Below, in pieces: positions 6,862 to 14,257 of a stretch of DNA of 23,279 bases. Both the position numbers and the translations under genes were made by a program. The DNA comes from Paracoccaceae bacterium (GTDB taxonomy: Bacteria; Pseudomonadota; Alphaproteobacteria; Rhodobacterales; Rhodobacteraceae), in contig WFTU01000116.1 in assembly GCA_015485375.1 (NCBI GenBank), positions 1 to 23,279 of the forward strand, in the 5' to 3' direction. The notes beneath the pieces were generated by a model. That model was not told the origin of the DNA and searched no databases. It saw only the letters and a program-made list of their open reading frames with translations. The stretch's first letter is position 1. Each line of letters starts with the position of its first letter.

Positions 6862-8166
6862 TTACAGGCTCTCTTTGGCGGGAATATTCTTGTTCTGGCG
6901 CAGGGTGAAAACCGCACCGCCGAAGGCCTGCGCATAGTTGCCGAAGATTTTCATCTCGGTTGCAATGCCACGGATCGTGCGTTGCCATTCGTATTTGTCG
7001 GCGGCGGCGTTTTTCGTATGCCGCCCCTTCAGGTGTTCATAGACCGAGATCATCCGCGCATTGCAGTTGGCAATGGAGTAGTCCTGCGCCGTGCGTTTCG
7101 CCTCGGTCGACATGCGCCGGCGCTCGCTGTCCTCCAGCAGAGAGAACCGCGCCAGTTCCTCGGCAAACAGGTTCTCGCTGCAATTCTTCGGCAGCAGATG
7201 CCCGTTGACGTTATCTTCCACCACCTCGCGCACGCCCGGCGCGTCGAGGGCGATCACCGGCACGCCGGCCATCATCGCCTCGGCAATCACCAGCCCCTGC
7301 GTTTCGGAGCGGGAAGAGAAGGCAAAGACATCAAAGGCGGCAAAGACATCACGCAACTCGTCGCCGCGCAGGATGCCGGTGAAATGCACCCGGTCAGCCA
7401 GACCGGCCCAGCGCACGCGCGCCAGCATTTTGTCGCGTTCTGCCCCGTCACCGGTGAAAATCGCGTGGGCGTCGGGGTGTTTGGCCAGAAATTTCAGTGT
7501 CGCGGAGGTCAGGAACCCGAGGTTCTTTTCCTCGGCCAGACGCCCCACATGCCCGACGACGAAGGCGGTGTCGGGAATACGGTAGATTTCACGCGCTTTC
7601 TTGCCGTCGCCACCCTCGAATTTAGCCGGATCGACGCCGGTGGGGATCACGGTGATAGGGGCGGCCATGTCGTTATCGCGCAGGAATCCGGCGATGCTTT
7701 CGCTTGGCGCGATCACCTCGTCACAAAGGTCGCAATAGCCCAGTGAAACGCTGAGGGCCAGCCGTTCGAACCGGCGCGAGCCCTGCGCCAGATAGTGGCT
7801 GTAAATGTCATAGCGCGTGTGGTGTGTGAACACGATCGGCAGGTTCAGCTCCGCCGAGGTCCGCAGCGCCGTATCGCCCAGCAAAAACGGATGGTGCGAG
7901 TGGATAACGTCGGGATCGAAATCCCGCACCTTGCGCCGGATTTTGCGCGAAAGCGGGATAGGAATGGAAAAATCGCTGGCGCTGAAATTGGTTACCGCGG
8001 GAATACGGATCACGTTTTCCCCGTCCACCTCGGCACCGTCGAATTCCGGTGCGATCACCAGAACATTGTGCCCCTCCGCCCGCAATCCGTCGACAAGGCC
8101 GGAGGCGCTCCGTGCCACACCGCCGACATGCGGGAGGTAGGTGTTGGAAAACATGAGAATATTCAA
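6862..8166 (-). CDS. GT4 family glycosyltransferase, possible diacylglycerol glycosyltransferase
   Basis: A 434-residue retaining glycosyltransferase of the GT-B fold. The N-terminus NILMFSNTYLPHVGGVARS carries the glycine-rich acceptor loop. VIGHVGRLAEEKNLGFL (VVGHVGRL in this protein, about 203-218) is the donor-domain entry. Glu288 and Glu296 in SETQGLVIAEAM form the E-x7-E motif. SHHPFLLG and FTHHTRYDIYSHYL resemble the acceptor region of diacylglycerol alpha-glycosyltransferases, so a glycolipid product is plausible but not proven. The start is TTG at 8166: AAGGG lies seven bases before it and it preserves the first beta strand; the next ATG (8154) is too far from that site. The partner gene is the adjacent DUF374 acyltransferase. 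Confidence 0.82.
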   Translation of the reverse strand: MNILMFSNTYLPHVGGVARSASGLVDGLRAEGHNVLVIAPEFDGAEVDGENVIRIPAVTNFSASDFSIPIPLSRKIRRKVRDFDPDVIHSHHPFLLGDTALRTSAELNLPIVFTHHTRYDIYSHYLAQGSRRFERLALSVSLGYCDLCDEVIAPSESIAGFLRDNDMAAPITVIPTGVDPAKFEGGDGKKAREIYRIPDTAFVVGHVGRLAEEKNLGFLTSATLKFLAKHPDAHAIFTGDGAERDKMLARVRWAGLADRVHFTGILRGDELRDVFAAFDVFAFSSRSETQGLVIAEAMMAGVPVIALDAPGVREVVEDNVNGHLLPKNCSENLFAEELARFSLLEDSERRRMSTEAKRTAQDYSIANCNARMISVYEHLKGRHTKNAAADKYEWQRTIRGIATEMKIFGNYAQAFGGAVFTLRQNKNIPAKESL

Positions 8167-8231
8167 ACTGCGGCCCTTTTTTCCATTGTTACTACACTAT
8201 TAACCCTCGCCTGTGCGAGAGAAAAATACGT

Positions 8232-8714
8232 CTAGAAATCCAACGAGCCATGAACCGCCAATTGTGACAGTTCGGTCTCTTTCGGAACGATATTGCGGAA
8301 CTGTTCGTGTACGCCGGATTCCTGCAATTCCCGCTGCACGGCCAGCAACGTATTGGGCTCCTGATCGTGACAAAGGTCTAGCATAAAGCCGATTTCCTCC
8401 TCTGCCGCCGCCAGCGCCGCTTCCTCGGACGGGGCGCCATATTCCACCAACAGATGCGCGGCCAGTTCACGGGTGGCGGTGGCAAGCTCCGCCTCCTCGA
8501 TGCGGGCCACGGCGACGAAGGTCGCGCGCCCGAAGCTGCCGATCCCCATCCAGCCGTTGGCAAAGGCCTGTCGCGCCTTGCCCTGCAGCGCATCCCCGGT
8601 CCAGTCGGCAAAGGCAAAGGCCCCGCTGACGGCCCACTCACCGGTGGTGGCGGGGTTCTCGAATATCTGCTGGTCCGAGGCATCGAAATGGATGGTGCGG
8701 GCAAGTTGCGGCAT
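8232..8714 (-). CDS. DUF6505-like protein
   Basis: A 160-residue soluble protein with no signal peptide or membrane segment, rich in Ala and Glu. It resembles the small conserved Rhodobacterales proteins catalogued as DUF6505, recalled from general pattern (RTIHFDASD near the N-terminus, GEWAVSGAFAFADW, then SFGRATFVAVARI). No catalytic motif is apparent. Its ATG directly follows the TAA of the ligase-like gene with no spacing, so the two are one transcriptional unit divergent from the cytochrome gene. Its position beside FDH genes suggests a role in FDH maturation or expression, by context only. Confidence 0.6.
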   Translation of the reverse strand: MPQLARTIHFDASDQQIFENPATTGEWAVSGAFAFADWTGDALQGKARQAFANGWMGIGSFGRATFVAVARIEEAELATATRELAAHLLVEYGAPSEEAALAAAEEEIGFMLDLCHDQEPNTLLAVQRELQESGVHEQFRNIVPKETELSQLAVHGSLDF

Positions 8715-9452
8715 TTATTCCTCCAGCATTCGGGTCAGGGGCACCAGTGTGGTTTCGTCGCCACGGCGCAACAACATACCGCCGCGTTCGTCCAGCCCGA
8801 CGAAGGTGCCGGCGAATTTCTCGCCTGCCAGCTCCAGCGCCACATCCTCGCCCAGCGAGAACGCCCGTGCCCGCCAGTCGGCGTGCAGCGGGGTCATTCC
8901 GTCCTCCAGCCAACGGTTGATCCAGACCAGCATATGACGCGCCCAGCTTTCAACCAGACGGGCCGGAGAGACCTCGCCGCAGCCTTCCTCGGTCAATGTG
9001 GTGTTGTCGGGGCTTTCGCCCGGCTCGACGGTATCGCCAATGGGAAACACCGGCACTTCCAGTCCGATCACCAGCCAGTCCGGCTCCTGTTCAGGGTCGA
9101 TTTCGGGTGCCGCCGCGCGGATATGTCCGCAACGCGCGCCGTTGACACGCAGGCCGCCGGGCCAGTCCATATGCACACCGACTTCCGGCGGGGCCAGCGC
9201 ACCGAGCGCATCGCCAAATCCGAGCGAGGCGGCAAAAACCATCGCCATCGCATCCTGCAGCGGTGCTTCGGGGGCCAGCACGACGGCGGCGCGGATCATG
9301 TGGGGTTCGATGTTATAGACCACCAGCCCTGCATCGGTGCCGGTAACCGCCGCCGAAACCGCCTTGGCAAAAGGGTCGACACCCGCGCCGGCTTCCTCGC
9401 CCCGCAACAGGGGCGGAAAGGCAGGAGGCTCGTCGATTGCGAATATATCCAT
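8715..9452 (-). CDS. Biotin/lipoate protein ligase-like protein (DUF4444 type), probably catalytically degenerate
   Basis: A 245-residue protein with the overall plan of a biotin/lipoate A/B ligase domain followed by a small C-terminal barrel (about 196-240, SLGEDVALELAGEKFAGTFVGL). The ligase core can be aligned at MDWPGGLRVNGARCGHIRA (95-113). BirA-type ligases have KWPND and then a K-L-A-G-I-L motif with the catalytic lysine. Here these read DWPGG and R-C-G-H-I, so the lysine is Arg107 or missing. The GRGR substrate loop is also not recognisable. Its ATG has GGAG seven bases upstream. It shares an 80-base divergent spacer with the cytochrome gene. Probably a binding or maturation factor of the FDH locus rather than an active ligase. 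Confidence 0.68.
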   Translation of the reverse strand: MDIFAIDEPPAFPPLLRGEEAGAGVDPFAKAVSAAVTGTDAGLVVYNIEPHMIRAAVVLAPEAPLQDAMAMVFAASLGFGDALGALAPPEVGVHMDWPGGLRVNGARCGHIRAAAPEIDPEQEPDWLVIGLEVPVFPIGDTVEPGESPDNTTLTEEGCGEVSPARLVESWARHMLVWINRWLEDGMTPLHADWRARAFSLGEDVALELAGEKFAGTFVGLDERGGMLLRRGDETTLVPLTRMLEE

Positions 9453-9532
9453 GCGGTGGCTCCGATTACGTTCCCCTTAACATGCCCATTCGAAGCGGTT
9501 AGACAAGGGGCAGGCGACAACGGGAGCGGAAA
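9453..9532. promoter_or_regulatory. Divergent promoter region, ligase-like gene / cytochrome gene
   Basis: An 80-base spacer between two divergent starts. It contains the inverted hexamers CCCCTT (9473-9478) and AAGGGG (9506-9511). On the minus strand TTGTCT and ATGTTA are 17 bases apart, a possible promoter of modest quality. No clear promoter is seen for the plus strand. Confidence 0.3.
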
Positions 9533-10276
9533 ATGGCAATGCGACGGGTTCTGGCGATAGTCGCTTTGTTGGCAGCGTCCCTGCCCGCCAAGGCACAGGA
9601 AAAATCCATCACCCTGTCGGCAGATCCGGCGCTGGAAGCCGCCGGCCTCTGGGATTACGCGCTCCCCCGTTTCAAGCTGAAGACCGGCATCAGGGTGCAA
9701 CTGGCCGACAATCCTGCGGATGTCCGCATATCCAGCGGCGCGGGCGCGCCCCTGTTCGAGGATATCGCGAGCGGCACCCTTTACAGCGTGACGCTGGAAC
9801 AGGACGGCCCCTATGCCATCCGCTTCATGGACTGGCTGACATCGGATATCGGCCAGCGCACCATCGCCGCCTTTCAGGTGGATGACCAGCCAATGTTCCG
9901 CCCCGTGGCCGTTGGCGAGGTGGTCGAGGAAGCGAAACTTCTCGGCAATGCCACCAGTGGCGAGGCGCTGTCCCTGCGCAAATGCGGGCGCTGCCATGTG
10001 GTCGGCGAGAGCAACAAATACGCCGGTATCGGCTCCACCCCGTCATTTGCCGCCCTACGCAACCTGCCGGACTGGCGCCGCCGTTTCTCGGTATTCTGGA
10101 CGCTTGCCCCGCACCCCTCGTTCACGCAGATCGAGGGCGTCACCGAGCCTTTCGATCCGGCGCACCCGCCAGCCATATTCCCGATATTCCTGACGCCGGA
10201 CGAGGCCGCCGACATCGGCTCCTATGTCGAAACGCTGGAAACCAAAGACCTCGGCGGGCCGATCCGCACGAACTAA
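9533..10276 (+). CDS. Periplasmic cytochrome c with N-terminal shortened TupA-like domain
   Basis: A 247-residue exported protein. The signal peptide runs to about residue 22 (AKAQ before EKS). Residues about 24-125 resemble the two ends of a TupA-type tungstate receptor joined together. LWDYALPRFKLKTGIRVQL (39-57) parallels FYDYILPLLEADTGLRVDV of the TupA at 21211-22026. FMDWLTSDIGQRTIAAF (98-114) parallels FIDWLLSEKGQALIAAY. The TTST oxyanion loop of TupA is replaced by SADP, so anion binding is doubtful. Residues 140-240 are a class I cytochrome c with CGRCH at 151-155. No Met follows the heme site; His194 or His211 could be the sixth ligand. The ATG has GGAG eight bases upstream. Convergent overlap with the polyferredoxin gene. 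It may pass electrons from FDH. Confidence 0.8.
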   Translation: MAMRRVLAIVALLAASLPAKAQEKSITLSADPALEAAGLWDYALPRFKLKTGIRVQLADNPADVRISSGAGAPLFEDIASGTLYSVTLEQDGPYAIRFMDWLTSDIGQRTIAAFQVDDQPMFRPVAVGEVVEEAKLLGNATSGEALSLRKCGRCHVVGESNKYAGIGSTPSFAALRNLPDWRRRFSVFWTLAPHPSFTQIEGVTEPFDPAHPPAIFPIFLTPDEAADIGSYVETLETKDLGGPIRTN

Positions 10277-12234
10277 TTCGGTTTTTTGCCCTTAAGGTAG
10301 TCATCCGTCGTGCGCGTCGGTGCCCGTTTTCCGGCAAACATCGGCGCGCTTTGGTCGTGGTATTGCGCCCGCACGCGGCAATCGTCGCACATCTGGATCA
10401 GGCGGATATTGTCTGAATGGGTGAACATGGCGTGTTTGCCCTCCAGTTTTTCGATAATCCGCTCGATGGTGCTTTTGACGCCGAACTCCGTGCCGCATTC
10501 GATGCAGGCAAAGGGTTCTTCCTCATGCACCACCCGCGCGCCCAGCGCCCCGTCGCCAAGGTCCATCTGCGGGCGCAGGGCAATGGCGTTTTCGGGGCAG
10601 GTGCTGGTGCAGATACCGCATTGCAGGCAGGCATCCTCGCGGAAGTTCAGTTGCGGCTTGTCGGGATTATCGCCGAGCGCCCCCGTCGGGCACAGGCTGG
10701 CACAGGCCAGACAAAGCGTGCAGGCATCGTTGTCCACTACAACCGTCCCGTAAGGCGCGCCCTGCGGCAGCGGCAGGGGGGCCTCTATCGCCCCGTTCAG
10801 GGCTTTGGCCGCCAGCCGAGCAGCCTCGCGCTGTCCACCAAGCGGCAGGACCGGCCGGATATCCAGCGGCTCCGTTTTCACGCCATATAACGCATCCGAA
10901 AGTGCATCCGGCTCCATCGGTTCGATAATACGCAACCGCGCCGCCATCTCCGGCGCCAGAGCTACGGCGAGCGCGAACTGCGGATCAAGCGCCTCGCGTT
11001 CGGTCTTCGGTCCGGCGAGAATATCCACCGCCGCAAACCCCGAGGCCAGCGCCACCAGCATTTCCGCATGTCCGAAACCGGCGATATTCGGCACCGCCAG
11101 CGGGATCACATCGGCCGGCAGCCCGCGCCCGAAACGCGCGGAAAGCGCGATGATCTCGGCCCCGTATTCCTCGTCATGCACCAGCAGGCGCGGCGCGGTT
11201 CCACCCGCGGTGCGATAGGCCTCCGCCAACGTGCGGATGCGCCGGAACAGAAACTGCACCGGCGGCGCGTCGTAGCTGACCGCCCCCGAGGGGCAGACCG
11301 CCGCGCAGGATCCGCAACCGGCGCAGATATTCGGATCGATCGACACCGTGTCGCCCGCAGCAAGAATCGCCCCTGTCGGGCAGACATCAAGGCAGCGGTT
11401 GCATCCCGTCTGACCGGCCCGCGAATGGGCGCAAAGGTGTTCCTCGAACACCACATGGAAGGGCTTTTCGAACACCCCCTGCATCTGCGCCGCCGCAAAC
11501 ACCGCCCGCGCCACCGCCAGCGGATCACCCGGATCGGCACGCAGATAGCCATCGCGTTTTTCCGGCGAGGGGAACAGCGGCGTATTGCCGGTCAAATCCA
11601 GTATCACATCGCATTCCGAACGCCCGCCATCCTTCGGCGCGCCGAACTGCAATTCCCCGCGCCCCGCAGGATCAAGCCGCCGCAACCCGTCCACGACGAC
11701 CTCGAACCGGCCCAGAGAACCGGAAGCCCTGCGAATCCGCCCCGAGAGGATATCCAGCCCGTCCGGCAATATCCCCGGCGCGTCGCTCAACAACACCGTG
11801 ACATCCATCGCATCGGACAATTGCTCCGCCGCAGGCAAAGCCACATCCGACGCGCCGACCACCAGGCACATGCCCGCCGATTCCACATCCAGGGTCTTGA
11901 GTGGCGGATGCTCCAGCATTCCTTCCGCCAGCAGCGCCGCCATCTTCGGCACGGCTTTCGCCCCCTCGTCCGACCAGCCCGCGCGGTCGCGAATATCAAC
12001 GCAGACGGGGGTAGGGGCGCCCAGTTCGGCCGACAGATCGTCAAACAGCGCCGCCTCCTGCGCGCAGGCCACGACCGGATCGCCAGCAGGCATCATCTGC
12101 GCCAGCGTGTCCAACCCGCTCGTGCATAACCCGTTGTGAACCATGGAACATTTCAGGCCCGTCGCTTCGCCGATCGCCTTTGCGTCCAGCTTCATCGAGC
12201 CGCCGCAGTCGCACAACATCAGGGTCTTGCCCAT
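10273..12234 (-). CDS. HdrA-like polyferredoxin (four [4Fe-4S] motifs plus two extra CxxC pairs)
   Basis: A 653-residue cytoplasmic iron-sulfur protein of the FDH locus. The N-terminus has CDCGG (8-12). Residues about 121-145 (MCLVVGASDVALPAAEQL) look like a worn Rossmann nucleotide-binding segment. Ferredoxin motifs lie at Cys268/278/281/285, Cys304/307/310/314, Cys505/508/511/515 and Cys536/539/542/546. Between the pairs, residues about 349-408 resemble the MvhD/FrhD-type domain found in HdrA proteins, but without its cysteines. C-terminal CIEC (577-580) and CDDC (616-619) could hold a further metal site. The start ATG has GGGAG upstream. Probably relays electrons between FDH and a cytoplasmic partner, for example through the HdrD-like protein at 19861. 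The HdrA comparison is by layout, not a computed alignment. Confidence 0.78.
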   Translation of the reverse strand: MGKTLMLCDCGGSMKLDAKAIGEATGLKCSMVHNGLCTSGLDTLAQMMPAGDPVVACAQEAALFDDLSAELGAPTPVCVDIRDRAGWSDEGAKAVPKMAALLAEGMLEHPPLKTLDVESAGMCLVVGASDVALPAAEQLSDAMDVTVLLSDAPGILPDGLDILSGRIRRASGSLGRFEVVVDGLRRLDPAGRGELQFGAPKDGGRSECDVILDLTGNTPLFPSPEKRDGYLRADPGDPLAVARAVFAAAQMQGVFEKPFHVVFEEHLCAHSRAGQTGCNRCLDVCPTGAILAAGDTVSIDPNICAGCGSCAAVCPSGAVSYDAPPVQFLFRRIRTLAEAYRTAGGTAPRLLVHDEEYGAEIIALSARFGRGLPADVIPLAVPNIAGFGHAEMLVALASGFAAVDILAGPKTEREALDPQFALAVALAPEMAARLRIIEPMEPDALSDALYGVKTEPLDIRPVLPLGGQREAARLAAKALNGAIEAPLPLPQGAPYGTVVVDNDACTLCLACASLCPTGALGDNPDKPQLNFREDACLQCGICTSTCPENAIALRPQMDLGDGALGARVVHEEEPFACIECGTEFGVKSTIERIIEKLEGKHAMFTHSDNIRLIQMCDDCRVRAQYHDQSAPMFAGKRAPTRTTDDYLKGKKPN

Positions 12235-12309
12235 TTACTTCTCCCGGAGTTACCATCATCCTTGCGGTCTCGGCGGATCGCCCGCCTCAACGGATCCGGG
12301 ACAGATTGC
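12235..12309. promoter_or_regulatory. Divergent spacer between polyferredoxin and DUF3305 genes
   Basis: A 75-base gap that must hold the start signals of both divergent units. CCCGGA (12243-12248) and TCCGGG (12296-12301) form inverted arms around it. No clear -35/-10 pair is visible on either strand. Confidence 0.3.
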
Positions 12310-12867
12310 ATGGAACAAAGATCAATATCAATGCCGCTCGGCATAGTTGTCCGAAAATCCCCTGGCGTGACCCGTTGGGCGAAATGGGTCTGGCGTGCCG
12401 TGGCCGTCCTGCCCGCCGCCCCGCCCGCCGACTGGCGCGAGATGCGGCGCGAGGGCGAGACTGTCGAATACCATGCGGCCACGCTGCCGCTGGAACTCTA
12501 CCGCACGGATACCGAGGCCTACCGCACCGCTCTCTCCAACGACCCGCCGAGCGTCTATGTCGTCATGCGCCCCTCGGAAAACCCCGATCGCGAGCTGGAT
12601 TTCGTTACCGTTACCGCCTCGGCGTTCGAGGCACAGGACTATCAGGACAGCGGCGAGGAAATCGTCGAACCGGTTCCGATGCCCGAAGGGCTGATTGCCT
12701 GGGTGCAGGCCTGGATCGACTTGCACCATACCGAGGAAAAATTCGTCAAACGCCGCCGCAACCGCGAGAGCGTGGACAAATCCGAGGACGGCATCGGCGA
12801 CGCCCGCATTCGTCAGGTGGCCGATGTCTATCGCTCGCCGGCCAGCAGGAAACGGACCTTGCAATGA
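12310..12867 (+). CDS. DUF3305 family FDH-accessory protein
   Basis: A 185-residue soluble protein of the DUF3305 family, which recurs beside formate dehydrogenase genes in alpha- and betaproteobacteria. The N-terminus MPLGIVVRKSPGVTRWAKWVW and the later PSVYVVMRPSE and FVTVTASAFEAQDY segments are family-typical. No metal or nucleotide motif is visible. I use the ATG at 12310 with a weak GGGACAG site; the ATG at 12331 is an alternative that would remove seven residues. Stop and next start share ATGA, so it is coupled to the DUF3306 gene. Role unknown; an assembly or regulatory role in FDH maturation is inferred from constant linkage. Confidence 0.82.
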   Translation: MEQRSISMPLGIVVRKSPGVTRWAKWVWRAVAVLPAAPPADWREMRREGETVEYHAATLPLELYRTDTEAYRTALSNDPPSVYVVMRPSENPDRELDFVTVTASAFEAQDYQDSGEEIVEPVPMPEGLIAWVQAWIDLHHTEEKFVKRRRNRESVDKSEDGIGDARIRQVADVYRSPASRKRTLQ

Positions 12868-13460
12868 GCGACAACCCCGCCTTCCTGTCCCGCTGGTCGC
12901 GCCGAAAACAGGAGGCGCGCGAGGAGGTGGAGGAAACTCTGCCCGCCGAAACACCCGCCGGAACCCCGCCGGAGCCGGAAAAGTCCGAGGCCGAGATCCT
13001 CGCCGAACTGGGCCTCAAGGACCCCGACGACATGGAGGAGGGCGACGACTTTTCCGCCTTCATGACCGCCGCCATCCCGCAGGCCCTGCGCAACCGCGCC
13101 CTGCGCAAGCTCTGGCTGACCAATCCGGCACTCGCCAACCTCGACCAGCTGCTGGACTATGGCGAGGATTTCACCGGCAAGGGAGAGGTGGTGGAGAAAC
13201 TGGTGACTGCCTACAGGGTCGGCAAAGGCTATGTCGACAAAGCGGCGGAAAAAATGCCCGGGGCGAGTGGCGAATCACCTGACGCAGAGGCAGAAAATCC
13301 GCAGGAGATTCCCGCGCTGGAACCTTCGGACGATAAAATTTCGGAAAAAGATTTTGGAGATACCGGCACGGAGCCCCCCGAAAACCGGCCTGCGGTGGCG
13401 ACTCAACCGGAACGCGAGTCGCGCCAAACCTCGCGCAAACGTATGAAATTCAGGTTCTAA
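12864..13460 (+). CDS. DUF3306 family FDH-accessory protein
   Basis: A 198-residue highly charged protein of the DUF3306 family, the regular partner of DUF3305 in FDH loci. The N-terminus FLSRWSRRKQEAR and the central helical core DDFSAFMTAAIPQALRNRAL then RKLWLTNPALANLDQLLDY (about 54-95) are the conserved part. The C-terminal 80 residues are acidic, low in complexity and probably disordered. It starts in the ATGA overlap with DUF3305. The role is unknown; it lacks signal peptide and cysteines, so it should act in the cytoplasm before Tat export of FdhA. Confidence 0.84.
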   Translation: MSDNPAFLSRWSRRKQEAREEVEETLPAETPAGTPPEPEKSEAEILAELGLKDPDDMEEGDDFSAFMTAAIPQALRNRALRKLWLTNPALANLDQLLDYGEDFTGKGEVVEKLVTAYRVGKGYVDKAAEKMPGASGESPDAEAENPQEIPALEPSDDKISEKDFGDTGTEPPENRPAVATQPERESRQTSRKRMKFRF

Positions 13461-13601
13461 TCAATTATGAGTAAATTACTTATGTATAAGTCTTTGATAT
13501 TGCATTCGCTTTTTTGAATACGAAAAGATTTTTCTAGGCATACCACGGCATGCGGACTACACTGTTACAACTTCAGATAAAACGGTTGTCGGAGAATTGG
13601 T
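13461..13601 (+). promoter_or_regulatory. AT-rich regulatory region upstream of the torD-fdh operon, with overlapping inverted repeats
   Basis: A 141-base gap that is far richer in A+T than its flanks. AGTAAATTACT (13470-13480) is a perfect palindrome around a central base, extendable with mismatches to 13467-13483. It overlaps a second dyad ACTTAT-GT-ATAAGT (13478-13491). Two overlapping dyads in front of the catalytic operon look like an operator for one dimeric regulator bound twice. No unambiguous -35/-10 pair is assigned. Confidence 0.5.
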
Positions 13602-14219
13602 GTGTCCAACGCAGTGGAGTCCATCGCAATTCCGGAAGAGGATCTGCTTCGCGCGGATCTCTATGATTTTCTCGGCGCGCTTCTTGCCCGCCCGCCCGAA
13701 GGGGCGCTTCTGGGCAAAACGGCAGCACTCGGCGGGGACGATACGGACCTCGGGCAGGCTATCCGGGCGCTGGCACGTCTGGCCAGAGCCACCAAGACCG
13801 GCGCGGCCGAACGCGAGTTCAACGCCCTGTTCATCGGCATGGCCCGCGGCGAGCTTCTGCCCTACGCCAGTTTCTATCTGACCGGTTTCCTGAATGAAAA
13901 ACCGCTCGCGGTCCTGCGCAAGGACATGCTGGCGCTGGGCATCGAACGCGCCCCGAATGTGTTCGAGCCGGAAGACAACATCGCCTCGCTTTGCGAAATG
14001 ATGGCGGGGATGATCCGCGGCCGTCTCGGCGAGCCGGCCGACCTCTCGCGGCAGCGGGATTTTTTCAACAAGCATATCGGCCCGTGGGCCGGCCACTTTT
14101 TCAAGGATCTGGAGGGCGCGAAGAACTCGGTTTTCTACGCGCCCGTCGGAACCGTGGGCCGCATCTTCATGGATATCGAAAAAGAAGGCTTCAGAATGGC
14201 GGGCGACGACCCCGCATAA
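13602..14219 (+). CDS. TorD-like molecular chaperone for FDH
   Basis: A 205-residue all-helical cytoplasmic chaperone of the TorD/DmsD/NarJ group, which binds the Tat signal or apo-form of molybdo- and tungstoenzymes until the cofactor is inserted. Family features are LRADLYDFLGALLARPP at the N-terminus, then EFNALFIGMARGELLPYASFY (the E-Y/F-x-x-L-F-x-G and P-Y-x-S pattern), then EPEDNIASLCEMMAGMI and KHIGPWAGHFFKDLEGA. The start is GTG with GGAG eight bases before it. It lies directly upstream of the Tat-dependent subunits, its presumed clients. Confidence 0.9.
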   Translation: MSNAVESIAIPEEDLLRADLYDFLGALLARPPEGALLGKTAALGGDDTDLGQAIRALARLARATKTGAAEREFNALFIGMARGELLPYASFYLTGFLNEKPLAVLRKDMLALGIERAPNVFEPEDNIASLCEMMAGMIRGRLGEPADLSRQRDFFNKHIGPWAGHFFKDLEGAKNSVFYAPVGTVGRIFMDIEKEGFRMAGDDPA

Positions 14220-14221
14220 CC

Positions 14222-14240
14222 GGTCGCAGTTCCCGCGACC
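14222..14240 (+). other. Small intercistronic hairpin before the Tat-signal gene
   Basis: GGTCGC (14222-14227) and GCGACC (14235-14240) form a 6-bp stem with a 7-base loop directly after the torD-like stop and five bases before the AGGAGG of the next gene. No T run follows, so it is not a terminator; it may affect mRNA stability or translation. Confidence 0.45.
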
Positions 14241-14257
14241 ACACAGGAGGAAAAGCA

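Noticed and set aside
6442..7746. 434-codon plus-strand frame opposite the GT4 gene
   Set aside because: Antisense shadow; the minus strand carries conserved glycosyltransferase motifs and the plus translation is His/Arg/Gly-rich without a domain.
8454..9560. 368-codon plus-strand frame opposite the DUF6505-like and ligase-like genes
   Set aside because: Antisense shadow with biased composition that runs into the cytochrome gene start in another frame.
11068..12129. 353-codon plus-strand frame inside the polyferredoxin gene
   Set aside because: Arg/His-rich antisense translation; the minus strand has ordered ferredoxin cysteine motifs.
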